The position numbers and the translations under genes are program-made. DNA of 64,000 nucleotides from an uncultured Candidatus Melainabacteria bacterium (lineage in GTDB: Bacteria > Cyanobacteriota > Vampirovibrionia > Gastranaerophilales > Gastranaerophilaceae): NCBI GenBank assembly GCA_932182025.1, contig CAKNXK010000005.1, forward strand, positions 38,889 to 102,888, in the 5' to 3' direction. The first letter of the stretch is position 1. Each line of letters begins with the position of its first letter. Shown here piece after piece: positions 34,578-43,428 of this stretch. The notes beneath the pieces are model-generated. The model was not told where the DNA came from, searched no databases, and worked only from the letters and a program-made list of their open reading frames with translations.

Positions 34578-35649
34578 TATCTTAATTGACAAACTCAGGA
34601 TAAATATTCCTTTCTCAATATTAGATGAGATTGGTATAAATGCTGAAATCTATAAACAAAAGATAAGAAATACACTTGAGGAATATTTTATTAATAAAAG
34701 GGCTTACTCTGTAACAACAGCCTATAATTACCTAAGAATAACCCTAACTCCTACAAGGTTTAAACCTGATGACAACGGATATTACACTGATACGAATTTA
34801 GAAATGCCATCGGAAGAATGGTTGTTGAACCTTTTTCAAGAGCTAGGGTTTAATAAAAACAGAAGGATAAGTGAATCCGCTAATATAACATGGATTCATT
34901 TAACAAAGAATATAATTACAAATAAAAAGCCGCTTGAATATATAATGTTCTTAGCTGATTTCCCTTTGAAAAGAAGATTTATACCTTCTTTGATTTCATC
35001 TAATTCACAAAATACAAGTTTAAGGTTATCTACACCTAAACGAAATCCAAAAGAGAAAGATATTTTAGGTGATAGAGCTTTTATTTTTTATGATAAAACG
35101 CAGGAGCTACTAAATAAAGCCAAAACAGGTGCGATTACCTTAAAGCAACCTTTAACAAATGATGAAATAAAGTATATAAGTTCACATGGTGGATACAAAA
35201 TTGAGAATAATTCTATCTTGAATATTTCGGGGCTAAATCTTTTAAGATGTGAATTGCAATATAGATATAAAGATAAAATTAAACCTTTAAAAAATTTTTT
35301 AAATCCTGAGTCAAAAACTGATAATTTAACAATAGCTACAATGCTTGATTTATTACGGAAAAATAAACTTTATTCAAGGTTAGATAGTTTTTATATAAGT
35401 GAACTACAATCAGTAGCCTTTCATAGATTACCTGATGAGCAGCAAAAACAATTAACAAGCTACAAAAGAGCATTTGTTGATTTAGTTGATGAAAGTGATT
35501 TAGTAACTTTGCAACTTTTATATGACTCTCTAGGATTGAGCAAAATTTTCAAGAATAATAAGGCAGTATTGCAAAGTAGTAAGAATAATTTATATAAAGA
35601 ATTATATGGAAAACTAATTTTAAGTAACAAAATACCGCTCAACACTTGA
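34561..35649 (+). CDS. Probable replication initiator (phage/plasmid Rep-like)
   Basis: The 362-residue protein has segments seen in phage and plasmid rolling-circle initiators of the CRI/RstA/Rep_trans kind: an N-terminal LIDKLRINIPFSILDEIG, a middle ILGDRAFIFYDKTQELL and a basic NLLRCELQYRYKDKIKPLKNF. I cannot assign the catalytic tyrosine with certainty. GAGGAG precedes the ATG and the gene overlaps the one before. If correct, the island can replicate as a circle after excision. Alternative: an uncharacterised phage protein. Confidence 0.45.
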   Translation: MSITGNILIDKLRINIPFSILDEIGINAEIYKQKIRNTLEEYFINKRAYSVTTAYNYLRITLTPTRFKPDDNGYYTDTNLEMPSEEWLLNLFQELGFNKNRRISESANITWIHLTKNIITNKKPLEYIMFLADFPLKRRFIPSLISSNSQNTSLRLSTPKRNPKEKDILGDRAFIFYDKTQELLNKAKTGAITLKQPLTNDEIKYISSHGGYKIENNSILNISGLNLLRCELQYRYKDKIKPLKNFLNPESKTDNLTIATMLDLLRKNKLYSRLDSFYISELQSVAFHRLPDEQQKQLTSYKRAFVDLVDESDLVTLQLLYDSLGLSKIFKNNKAVLQSSKNNLYKELYGKLILSNKIPLNT

Positions 35650-35674
35650 CAAATACTGAAATATAGTGCATAAT
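35646..35674 (+). promoter_or_regulatory. Promoter of candidate small RNA
   Basis: TTGACA-N17-CATAAT, near consensus, begins inside the stop codon of the Rep-like gene. It faces the 3' end of the Abi gene, and no coding frame follows. Confidence 0.65.
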
Positions 35675-35679
35675 GATAA

Positions 35680-35728
35680 TGTATAGCCTCAGATGACTTC
35701 CATTAAGTTGAGTTACTGAGGTTTTTGC
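35680..35728 (+). ncRNA. Candidate small RNA next to the Abi/HEPN gene
   Basis: A transcript from the promoter at 35646 would be about 45 nt. GCCTCAG pairs with CTGAGGT across a loop that contains an inner ACTT/AAGT stem, and it ends in a T run, so it has its own terminator. It is antisense to the last few codons of the Abi gene. Abi_2/AbiF-family genes are known to be accompanied by short structured RNAs. The alternative is a plain terminator between convergent genes. Confidence 0.45.
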
Positions 35729-36387
35729 TTTGTAATAACTTTATTAAAATCACATATTTTATCAAGGTAAAGTGAACTATCCTTTGATATATAGTTCAAA
35801 AGTTTTCTTAAATCTGTATAACAGTTATTTACCCCATAAGGATGATTAATAATTATTTCGTGATGAAATACTCTGTTTCTCAACTTCAACATTAGCTGTA
35901 AGATAGGAAATACCTTGCTAAGTTTATCAAATTCAGAAAAGTTAGGATAATCCGCAAATACAATTCTGAAAAAGCCTTGCTTATGCCATAATGCAGTTTT
36001 ATATCTCTTTGTACATAAATGTATCCAAAACCCTAAAGAAAGTTCTGCAATTAAATCGTCTTTAGAAATATTTTTATGACCCTTATTAGTAAGTTTCTGT
36101 TTTGCATCAAGTAACTTTTTATGCTCATTAGGTAATAAGATACTTTGTTGATTAAGTTCTTGTAATAACCAATCCTGTTTAATGACTGTTTCAATGGCTT
36201 GATTTATTCTATTACGTAAAGATATTTCAAGTATAGACAATAATGGGTATAAAGACTTTGACACTTCAATATTATATAAATATCTTTCAAGAGCAATAGA
36301 ATCAGTGTCGTTAATGTCATATTTATAAGAACTTAAACGATTAGAACTGAATAAATTTACTAGATTGTTTTCTAAAGTCTTTGGCAT
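35713..36387 (-). CDS. Abi-like (Abi_2/AbiF family) HEPN protein
   Basis: The 224-residue product (MPKTLENNLVNLFSSNRLSS...) has the Abi_2 start ALERYLYNIEVSKSLYPLLSILEISLRNRINQAIE and, near the C-terminus, LKLRNRVFHHEII, a HEPN R-x4-H ribonuclease motif. Family members abort phage infection by cleaving RNA. The frame is open to 36405, but TGT-TATAAT ends 6 bases before the ATG at 36387, so a leaderless mRNA is likely. It follows hamB with 43 bases between and has its own promoter. Confidence 0.8.
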   Translation of the reverse strand: MPKTLENNLVNLFSSNRLSSYKYDINDTDSIALERYLYNIEVSKSLYPLLSILEISLRNRINQAIETVIKQDWLLQELNQQSILLPNEHKKLLDAKQKLTNKGHKNISKDDLIAELSLGFWIHLCTKRYKTALWHKQGFFRIVFADYPNFSEFDKLSKVFPILQLMLKLRNRVFHHEIIINHPYGVNNCYTDLRKLLNYISKDSSLYLDKICDFNKVITKQKPQ

Positions 36388-36393
36388 GAAAGA

Positions 36394-36399
36394 ATTATA
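36394..36399 (-). promoter_or_regulatory. Extended -10 directly ahead of the Abi gene
   Basis: TGT-TATAAT on the minus strand, 6 bases from the ATG at 36387. Confidence 0.5.
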
Positions 36400-36430
36400 A
36401 CACAAAGATTAGGCATGTTATGCTATTTTA

Positions 36431-39025
36431 CTATATAACATAAGCATTTATAACATCATTTATTTCATCAATTAAAAGTTTGGGAATTAAGTTATTTTCT
36501 TCTATTCTTTGAATATTATCATTAAGCCATTGTAGAGCTTCAGCTTCTGTCATATTTTCATTATTTAAAATTAGATTACCATCCTCATCCTCAAGACTCT
36601 CTAATTCAAATATAGTAGAACGAGATAATCCCAAAATAATCATGGATGCTTGTGTTTGTTTATTTATACCATACTCTAAAAACATTGCAATATCTTTATT
36701 CTGTTCTTCTGGTATTTCCTTTTTTATTTGTTTAAAGAAATAATTCAACACATCAACATAGCATGACAAAAGTTTTGGTACTTTATATCTTGCAAGATTA
36801 TCAATATCATTAAAAACCGTTCTTACGGATTTATTAAATGACTCTTTTTTATTGTGTTTTTCATTATAAGTAATTCTTCTTTGTATGATATATGGAATAT
36901 TTTTAAATCTTAACCAACTTGTAGCAATCAGGGCTGGGTAAGTAGCTTCAACAAGACCAGTATTAAAATATCGCTGCATTCTTTTTAAAATTGGTATTAA
37001 ACTATCATACATTTTTTCTTCTGATAGGTCAGGAATTATACTATCAATTTCATCTGGATTTTCGTTGTATTTTTCATAAAATCTGTTTAATAGCTTTTGC
37101 ATTGAATAATGAAATGTAGTTGGGTGATTTTCGAGTATTTCCATAGGAATCTGTATTTTATTTGAATAATCTGCTAACACGCTATTTAATTCATGTATTT
37201 GTGCATCAGAACATAATGCTTTAATTTCCGAACATTGTGATATATCATTTGTTCTTAGATATTCCTGAAAAAGATACCCTACTGTTGCTTCTATATTATC
37301 TTTATTTTGATTATCTAAAGGAAGGTCAGATTTGAAAGAATTTACAATAGCCTCAAAGTTAGTTGATATAATCTTATGAGTAGTTCTTTCCACAATTTGT
37401 TCAGTTTTTTCTGTTGGTGCAACATCCCAATCAACATAGTAAATATTTCCACAAAATTCTTTTCCTAAACGACCAGCACGTCCAAGAAGATTAAACAAAT
37501 CTGCACCTGACATCGGAATATTTTGTCCTTTTTGAGGCTCTCTAACAAAAATATTTTTACAAGATAAATTTACACCTTCAAGAAGTGTTGATGTACAAAT
37601 TACATACTTCAATATTTTTTTATTAAATAGTTCTTCAATTTTTTGTCTTATAATTTGTGGCATACTACCATAATGAAAAGCAATACGTTTCTTTAAAAGT
37701 TTTATTAATAAAAAATCAGGGTGAACAATTACCTTACATAATTCTATTAATTCATCTAATTCTTGATTATTAGTGTATGTATTAGATTCTAATTCATATA
37801 TACACTCTGCTATTTTTTCAGCTTGTCCACCACCATTTGCATAAATAAGATTTCCCGAATTATTATGTCCAATGATATATGCCCATTTTGCTAATATTTT
37901 GTAAGCTGCTTCTCGAATACCTATAGACTTTATTAAATCAACTTTTGCAACTTTCACTAATGCATTATTGCTCTCAAGTTTTATTTTCCATTTCTTTGGT
38001 CCATATGCTCTTCTGCATATATGAAAATAATTTCTATCTACAGTTTGTAAAGTGCTTTTGATTTTCTTAGCATTTATATAAACATCTTCTGGATTTTTAA
38101 CGAAAGGTCCTGCAAAAACGATTTTAGTCTTATTTTCTCGTCTTAATATTTCATCTACAACATTCTGTAACAATACTCCTCTTTCGTTATCACCAACTTT
38201 ATGAGCTTCATCAACAAAAACTGCCTTAAAATATTTGTTTTTATTTCTTGATAGAAAAATATTCATACGTTCTTGAGTAAACACATAAATAGTTTTGCAT
38301 TTATTTGTTAAACTTGTTTTTGCAAAAGGCATTGATATAATATTAACTTTTGACTTATACACTTCAAATTCTTTTTTTAAGTCCTGTTCAAATTGATTTA
38401 TTAAAGCTCTTGTTGGTACTATAATCCCTACATTAATTTCGGAAGCGTTACTTAATTCAAGGTTGTATTTTAACCATTTTGTTACAATATATGATTTCCC
38501 TGCTGATGTAGGTGCTGATATTGATACGATATTATTAAGTGTTTCTACCCCGTCCCAAAACTCTTTTTGGAATTTGTTACAATGAACAATATCATCCTCA
38601 GTAGCCTGAAATGAGTATTCAATATCCCTATTAATATTTTCTAAAGTAAATTTAAAAGGTTGTGTGAAATATATATTCTTTGGTAATTTTTGTTTTCGTT
38701 GGGCAAGACTGATTGATTGCTTATTTACAAGTAATTCTAATACCATATATGCAACTTGTTTGTAATAATCATTATCAATAAATTCTACAACATATTGAGC
38801 AATTCTTTGAGCTACATTATGGTATTCTTCAATGGTACTTTGTGCAAAAATATTTGCAACCTCTAATAAATATCCATAATCTGCTACTTCAACATTCATA
38901 AATCTGGTATTAGGAATTCTTTCTAATTGCTTACAGGCAGAAATTATAAATAAATTATTGTAATGTTTTTTAAAATAATCTTTATTAGCAATTTCAGAAC
39001 TTAATTCATCAAAGAAAGTGGTCAT
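36431..39025 (-). CDS. hamB: Hachiman helicase HamB
   Basis: The 864-residue superfamily-2 helicase has Walker A SAPTSAGKSYIV (~171), DEAH box FVDEAHKVG (~270), motif LLEGVNLSCKNIFV and motif VI LLGRAGRLGKEF. In Hachiman, HamB is a DNA-loading helicase that holds and releases the HamA nuclease when it meets abnormal phage DNA. Its start codon overlaps the hamA stop by 4 bases (ATGA), the usual hamA-hamB order. Confidence 0.88.
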   Translation of the reverse strand: MTTFFDELSSEIANKDYFKKHYNNLFIISACKQLERIPNTRFMNVEVADYGYLLEVANIFAQSTIEEYHNVAQRIAQYVVEFIDNDYYKQVAYMVLELLVNKQSISLAQRKQKLPKNIYFTQPFKFTLENINRDIEYSFQATEDDIVHCNKFQKEFWDGVETLNNIVSISAPTSAGKSYIVTKWLKYNLELSNASEINVGIIVPTRALINQFEQDLKKEFEVYKSKVNIISMPFAKTSLTNKCKTIYVFTQERMNIFLSRNKNKYFKAVFVDEAHKVGDNERGVLLQNVVDEILRRENKTKIVFAGPFVKNPEDVYINAKKIKSTLQTVDRNYFHICRRAYGPKKWKIKLESNNALVKVAKVDLIKSIGIREAAYKILAKWAYIIGHNNSGNLIYANGGGQAEKIAECIYELESNTYTNNQELDELIELCKVIVHPDFLLIKLLKKRIAFHYGSMPQIIRQKIEELFNKKILKYVICTSTLLEGVNLSCKNIFVREPQKGQNIPMSGADLFNLLGRAGRLGKEFCGNIYYVDWDVAPTEKTEQIVERTTHKIISTNFEAIVNSFKSDLPLDNQNKDNIEATVGYLFQEYLRTNDISQCSEIKALCSDAQIHELNSVLADYSNKIQIPMEILENHPTTFHYSMQKLLNRFYEKYNENPDEIDSIIPDLSEEKMYDSLIPILKRMQRYFNTGLVEATYPALIATSWLRFKNIPYIIQRRITYNEKHNKKESFNKSVRTVFNDIDNLARYKVPKLLSCYVDVLNYFFKQIKKEIPEEQNKDIAMFLEYGINKQTQASMIILGLSRSTIFELESLEDEDGNLILNNENMTEAEALQWLNDNIQRIEENNLIPKLLIDEINDVINAYVI

Positions 39026-40047
39026 AAATTTTCACCTCCCACTATCTTAGCGAAAGTTGTTCGAAATTTATCTACGCTAGACATTGGAATGAAAAATACA
39101 TTTATGATAATGTTTTCCAGTTTATGTTCATTAACCTTCTCTGAAAATTTTTGCATCCATTGAGAAGCTGCTTCTGTAGCTTTTCTTGCAGTTTCTTGTA
39201 TGTTGTTATAATCATAAATATTGTTATCATTGAAACCTATTAAGCAAATTCCTCTAACTTCTGTAAATAATTTGTTTTTTCTATGTTCTGGGTCAAAATA
39301 ATTTTTTAATTTTTCTTTTAAAGCAATTTCATAATCACTATTTCCAAAATCACAGTAGGTATTTAATAGATTTAAGTCTGTGCCGTCATCACTTCTTGTT
39401 AAGTAAGGCTCAATACTTTCAATACAATTTTTAATAGCATCTGATATATTGGCATATATCTTTGCCTCACCATAATGCAAAGCCAATTTCTGTAAATCTT
39501 CTGTTAAACCAATATGAATTCCATCACTTCCATGTATTGGCATATTATTACTTGTTTTAAGGCTCATTTTACATATTGCTTGCGGTAATTTTAAAATTTG
39601 TTCTGCTAACAAAAATAATAAAATTTCACCTTCTTCACCACTTCTGCGATAATCTTCTGATGTTATTTCACCTTTATCACGCAGAGATTTTTTGTAAATC
39701 CAATAGTCTATAAATTTCTTTTTTGCTTCTTCATGCAGTTTAACATGTTCTTCGGGCTGCCCATTAGCTGCTTGTATTTTACTTCTTGGAATAACATAAT
39801 TGACCAATGAATAAAGCATTCTTTTTGCTAAATCCTCATAACCACAATCAGAATTTTGTTGATTAGGTAGTAAAAAATAACAATGAGTTATTGTTTTTGT
39901 ATTTTCTATGGTTTTACAATCTTTTGATTCATGTATTTTAAAAGCATTATCAATACAGTTATGCAAAGATTTTTCATACTCTGACCGTTCCAATAGATTA
40001 GGAATATATTTATTTAAAATATCAATTTCATTTTCTAAATTACTCAT
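39022..40047 (-). CDS. hamA: Hachiman nuclease HamA (DUF1837)
   Basis: The 341-residue protein matches DUF1837: GEEGEILLFLLAEQILKLPQAICKMSLKTS, then MPIHGSDGIHIG (~171) and LHYGEAKIYAN (~192). The Glu, Asp and E-x-K positions fit a PD-(D/E)xK-type DNase active site. HamA is thought to degrade DNA when released by HamB, killing or arresting the infected cell. A weak GAGTAGTGAG precedes the ATG. Genes hamA and hamB form one unit transcribed toward the Abi gene. Confidence 0.88.
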   Translation of the reverse strand: MSNLENEIDILNKYIPNLLERSEYEKSLHNCIDNAFKIHESKDCKTIENTKTITHCYFLLPNQQNSDCGYEDLAKRMLYSLVNYVIPRSKIQAANGQPEEHVKLHEEAKKKFIDYWIYKKSLRDKGEITSEDYRRSGEEGEILLFLLAEQILKLPQAICKMSLKTSNNMPIHGSDGIHIGLTEDLQKLALHYGEAKIYANISDAIKNCIESIEPYLTRSDDGTDLNLLNTYCDFGNSDYEIALKEKLKNYFDPEHRKNKLFTEVRGICLIGFNDNNIYDYNNIQETARKATEAASQWMQKFSEKVNEHKLENIIINVFFIPMSSVDKFRTTFAKIVGGENL

Positions 40048-40159
40048 CTCACTACTCTTAAATTATTATCATTTTACCACAACATAGTATTTATTGGAAT
40101 TTTGTAAAGAACCTTATTACATTCTTACATGCACCGTAAGTGCAGAAAGGAATGTAAAA

Positions 40160-40723
40160 ATGAAGAATTTAGTAGAACCAATAAAACGCAAAGAAGATGT
40201 GGAAGCGATTGAAAAATTTTTAGCGAGGCACAGTCGCAGAAATCAGCTTATATGGGCATTTGGAACCAATACGGGTTTACGTGTTAGCGATATTCTTAAC
40301 TTAAATATTGAATCGGTTGAGAATAAGAGTTATGTTGAAATTTACGAACAAAAAACAGGTAAATACAAACGGTTTCCGCTTAACAAAAAACTAAAAGACC
40401 TTATTAAGTTATACCTTGTTGAACGGGCAAAAACTTACGCAATCGATGATGTTGAGCCTTTGTTTGTAGGTAAAAAACATTGCAGGCTTGACCGTTCACA
40501 AGTATACAGATTTATAAATGAAGCGTGTGAACATCTTGGAATCACTGCTAATGTAGGCACACACACCATGAGAAAAACTTTCGGGTATTTCTTTTATAAG
40601 CAGAATAACGATGTGGCATTGTTGCAGAAAATCCTAAACCACTCAAGCCCTGCAATTACACTTAGATACATTGGCATTGCACAAGAAGAAATCGACTATT
40701 CTTATAATAATTTTGAACTCTAA
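40160..40723 (+). CDS. Compact tyrosine recombinase (XerC/FimB-like)
   Basis: The 187-residue catalytic-domain-only integrase has Arg in TGLRVSD, a Lys region in YEQKTGKYKRFPL, HTMRKTFGY (H-x-x-R), LNHSSPAITLRYIGI (second His and nucleophile Tyr). It lacks an arm- or core-binding N-terminal domain of normal size. The frame is open from 40094, but AGAAAGGA precedes the ATG at 40160. It may resolve dimers, invert a promoter or move a sub-element. No inverted repeats of the kind needed for inversion were seen next to it. Confidence 0.85.
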   Translation: MKNLVEPIKRKEDVEAIEKFLARHSRRNQLIWAFGTNTGLRVSDILNLNIESVENKSYVEIYEQKTGKYKRFPLNKKLKDLIKLYLVERAKTYAIDDVEPLFVGKKHCRLDRSQVYRFINEACEHLGITANVGTHTMRKTFGYFFYKQNNDVALLQKILNHSSPAITLRYIGIAQEEIDYSYNNFEL

Positions 40724-40832
40724 TACACCATAAAAGTTTGCAACAGTCTATCTATGCGGGTGTATAAGTTCCACAACAAAATCATACCACAAACATTTTT
40801 TACAGTAACGGTGCATAAATAAAGTTTTACAC

Positions 40833-40873
40833 AAAAGCCGTATAAGTCTAAACCTAGACTTTATACGGCTTTT
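40833..40873. terminator. Strong bidirectional terminator
   Basis: Arms AAAAGCCGTATAAGTCTA and their complement (with one extra T) enclose a 4-base loop; A and T runs flank the stem. It separates the tyrosine recombinase from the operon starting at 40927. Confidence 0.8.
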
Positions 40874-40926
40874 CAGTGTTATACATCATTTTAGATATTT
40901 TGGTGTAAAAAATAGGAAATTGTGAT

Positions 40927-41139
40927 ATGTCTAAACAAATTAAAATACGAGTATATCCTGACGGCAGAATTGAATCCGAAACAATCGGTATTAAAGGTAA
41001 ATCTTGCCTTAATTACATTAAAGAAGTTGAAAACTTAACAGGGGCAAAGACTGTAAAATCAGAATTTACGAATGAGTACAACGAAACAGAACAGCACATC
41101 TATACTTCAAATGAGGAGTATCAGCAGAATGGACATTAG
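40927..41139 (+). CDS. DUF2997-like small protein
   Basis: The 70-residue protein MSKQIKIRVYPDGRIESETI continues GIKGKSCLNYIKEVENLTG, matching DUF2997 (I-x-V-x-x-D-G-x-I-x-x-E-T-x-G-x-x-G-x-x-C). In other bacteria and cyanobacteria such proteins occur beside DUF1257/Ycf35-like proteins and AAA ATPases. The function is unknown. It is the first gene of a nine-to-ten-gene operon; AGGA precedes the ATG and its 3' end overlaps the radical SAM gene by 11 bases. Confidence 0.7.
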   Translation: MSKQIKIRVYPDGRIESETIGIKGKSCLNYIKEVENLTGAKTVKSEFTNEYNETEQHIYTSNEEYQQNGH

Positions 41140-41707
41140 GATAAATTCATATATTCCTATAACCAATGTTGAAGGAGTTGGAACTCGTTTTGCGATATGG
41201 GTTCAAGGGTGCTCTATCCATTGCAAAGGCTGTGCAAACTCTCACATGTGGGATTTTAACGGAGGTACATCTTATAACATGAATGATTTTATTGAATTAA
41301 TTAAATCCTACAAAGATAAAATTGAAGGTATTACCTGGTTAGGCGGTGAACCTTTAGAGCAAATTAAGGCTGTAACAGAGATTTCAAAGGCAGTTCAAGA
41401 ACTTGGGCTGTCTGTAATTGTTTTTACGGGGTATGAATATTCCGCCCTTAAAGATAATAAAGATTTTCAAGAACTCGTAAAATATGTGGATATTCTGATT
41501 GACGGCAAGTATGAGCAGGATAAAACTGACTATTCTCGTGCATGGGTTGGTTCAAGCAATCAGAATTACTATTTTTTAACTGATAGATATGATGAATCAG
41601 TAATTACAGAATACAAAAATAAAATTGAAGTAAGAATAAATCCCGATAACAAAATTATTATGACTGGAATGGGTGATTTTAAAGCGTTGGCGGAATTAGT
41701 GAGGTAA
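41129..41707 (+). CDS. Radical SAM / NrdG-like activase protein
   Basis: The 192-residue protein has TRFAIWVQGCSIHCKGCANSHMWDFNGG, the C-x3-C-x2-C cluster motif of radical SAM enzymes, then ITWLGGEPLEQI (GGEP) and VIVFTGYEYSAL. It resembles NrdG/PflA-type activases that generate glycyl radicals, or enzymes that modify peptides. No ribonucleotide reductase or glycyl-radical partner lies in the operon, so a substrate among the operon proteins is possible. GAGGAG precedes the ATG at 41129. It ends 3 bases before the AAA+ gene. Confidence 0.85.
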   Translation: MDIRINSYIPITNVEGVGTRFAIWVQGCSIHCKGCANSHMWDFNGGTSYNMNDFIELIKSYKDKIEGITWLGGEPLEQIKAVTEISKAVQELGLSVIVFTGYEYSALKDNKDFQELVKYVDILIDGKYEQDKTDYSRAWVGSSNQNYYFLTDRYDESVITEYKNKIEVRINPDNKIIMTGMGDFKALAELVR

Positions 41708-41710
41708 ATA

Positions 41711-43417
41711 ATGGCAAAAACTGTGGAATTGGAAGGTATAAAGAAAACAGAACAGTATTTAACGAACCTTTTTAAGGCAAGATTTAGTTTTGTATATATT
41801 CCGACATGGGAAGAAATTAGAGTAATTGAACTTATTACAAAAATTGCCAATAATACTAAGGTTATTAAAAGTAAAAGAGATGTATTTGTATGGAGTTCGA
41901 CAGAAGGACTTAATAAAATTCTCTCTAAAGGTCAAGAAAGAGTAAACATTAATAATGCAGAAAACCCTTCTGAAGCATTAAACTATATTGACAGTTACAA
42001 TAAGCCCGCAATTATGATATTGAAAGATGTTCACCCACTTTTAGGAATACAGGGCAGAAACGCTGATTACGGATTTATTAGAAAAATCAGAGATGTTGCA
42101 GGCTCTTTAAAAAATGCTGATTTTTCAAAAAATGTTGTTATTCTTGCACCGACACTTGTCTTACCTAATGACTTACAAAAAGATATTACAGTAGTTGATT
42201 TTGACCTTCCTACACTTGATGAACTCAAAAGCCTTCTTGATGAGATGCTTGATATGAATGAAGGTTCAGGAATCTTAATTGACCTTGATGAAAAGGACAA
42301 AGAACTTTTATGTAAGGCAGCACAAGGTTTGACTCTACAGGAAGCTGAAAATGCATTTGCACGTGCAATGGTAGCCAAAGGACAATTAACGGTCAAAGAA
42401 CTTGATATAATCCTAGAAGAAAAGTGTCAGGTTATTAAGAAAACTGGAATACTTGAATTTATAAATACTACCGTAAACATTGATGATGTTGGCGGTTTAG
42501 AAAACATGAAAAAGTGGTTGTCTAAACGCAACAATTCATGGCTTGGAACGGCTCAAAAAGATTACAATTTACCTGCACCTAAAGGGGTACTAATTACAGG
42601 GGTTGCAGGCTGCGGAAAGTCAATGACAGCAAAGGCAATGAGTGCAATGTGGCAGTTACCGTTATTACGGCTTGATATCGGTAAAATATTTTCAGGACTT
42701 GTTGGAAGTAGTGAAGAAAATATGAGAAAAGCAATTCAGACAGCGGAAGCCGTTGCACCTTCAATATTATGGATTGATGAGATTGAAAAAGGATTTGGCG
42801 GAAGTTCAGGCGGTGAAATGGATGGCGGAACAACTTCAAGAGTATTTGGAACATTCCTTACTTGGATGAACGAAAAAACTAAGCCTGTATTTGTTATTGC
42901 AACGGCAAATAATATTAGTCGTTTACCTGCTGAAATGCTTAGAAAAGGTCGTTTTGATGAAATATTTTTCGTGGATTTACCTACAGTTAATGAACGCAAG
43001 ATAATTTTTAAGTTACACCTTGAAAAGCGATTAAAGGGTAGTAAGTCAAAAGATTTTGCGATTACTGATGATTTACTGAGTAGATTGGCACAGGCTACAG
43101 AAGGTTTTGGCGGTTCAGAGATTGAACAGGCAGTAGTTTCAGCATTATTTGAAGCATTTTCAGAAAACAGAACTTTACAGGAAAAAGATTTGTTCAAAGT
43201 AATTGAAAATACTGTACCGCTTTCAACAACACAATCAGAACAGATTTTAGCCATTAGAGAGTGGGCAAATGAAAGAGCTGTAGCAGCCACAGCACATGAT
43301 GAAAACTACAATTATGTACCGGAAGAAACCGAAGAAACCGCTAAAAAGAAAGAAAAAGCAAAGAAAACAACCGAAACCATTAAACGCACCAGAGGTGGCA
43401 GGACGATTGATTTTTAA
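41711..43417 (+). CDS. AAA+ ATPase, Ycf46-like, with GRTIDF tail
   Basis: The 568-residue protein has a degenerate N-terminal P-loop-like domain (~1-240) and a C-terminal AAA+ module: VGGLENMKKWL, Walker A GVAGCGKS (~297), Walker B ILWIDEIEKGF (~352), sensor ATANNISRLP and Arg finger RKGRFDEIF. This two-domain plan matches Ycf46-type ATPases. The end is a Lys/Thr-rich linker followed by RTRGGRTIDF and the stop. The G-R-x-I-D-F tail recurs on four other operon products. Probable remodelling motor of the system. Confidence 0.88.
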   Translation: MAKTVELEGIKKTEQYLTNLFKARFSFVYIPTWEEIRVIELITKIANNTKVIKSKRDVFVWSSTEGLNKILSKGQERVNINNAENPSEALNYIDSYNKPAIMILKDVHPLLGIQGRNADYGFIRKIRDVAGSLKNADFSKNVVILAPTLVLPNDLQKDITVVDFDLPTLDELKSLLDEMLDMNEGSGILIDLDEKDKELLCKAAQGLTLQEAENAFARAMVAKGQLTVKELDIILEEKCQVIKKTGILEFINTTVNIDDVGGLENMKKWLSKRNNSWLGTAQKDYNLPAPKGVLITGVAGCGKSMTAKAMSAMWQLPLLRLDIGKIFSGLVGSSEENMRKAIQTAEAVAPSILWIDEIEKGFGGSSGGEMDGGTTSRVFGTFLTWMNEKTKPVFVIATANNISRLPAEMLRKGRFDEIFFVDLPTVNERKIIFKLHLEKRLKGSKSKDFAITDDLLSRLAQATEGFGGSEIEQAVVSALFEAFSENRTLQEKDLFKVIENTVPLSTTQSEQILAIREWANERAVAATAHDENYNYVPEETEETAKKKEKAKKTTETIKRTRGGRTIDF

Positions 43418-43428
43418 AAGGGGATTTA

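Noticed and set aside
40927..41139. DUF2997-like protein as a sixth tailed protein
   Set aside because: It ends EEYQQNGH with no G-R-x-x-D motif. The 69-aa, 168-aa and SPOR proteins also lack it.
42736..43290. 184-codon minus-strand frame inside the AAA+ gene
   Set aside because: Low-complexity Ser/Asn product antisense to a clear AAA+ domain; a shadow frame.
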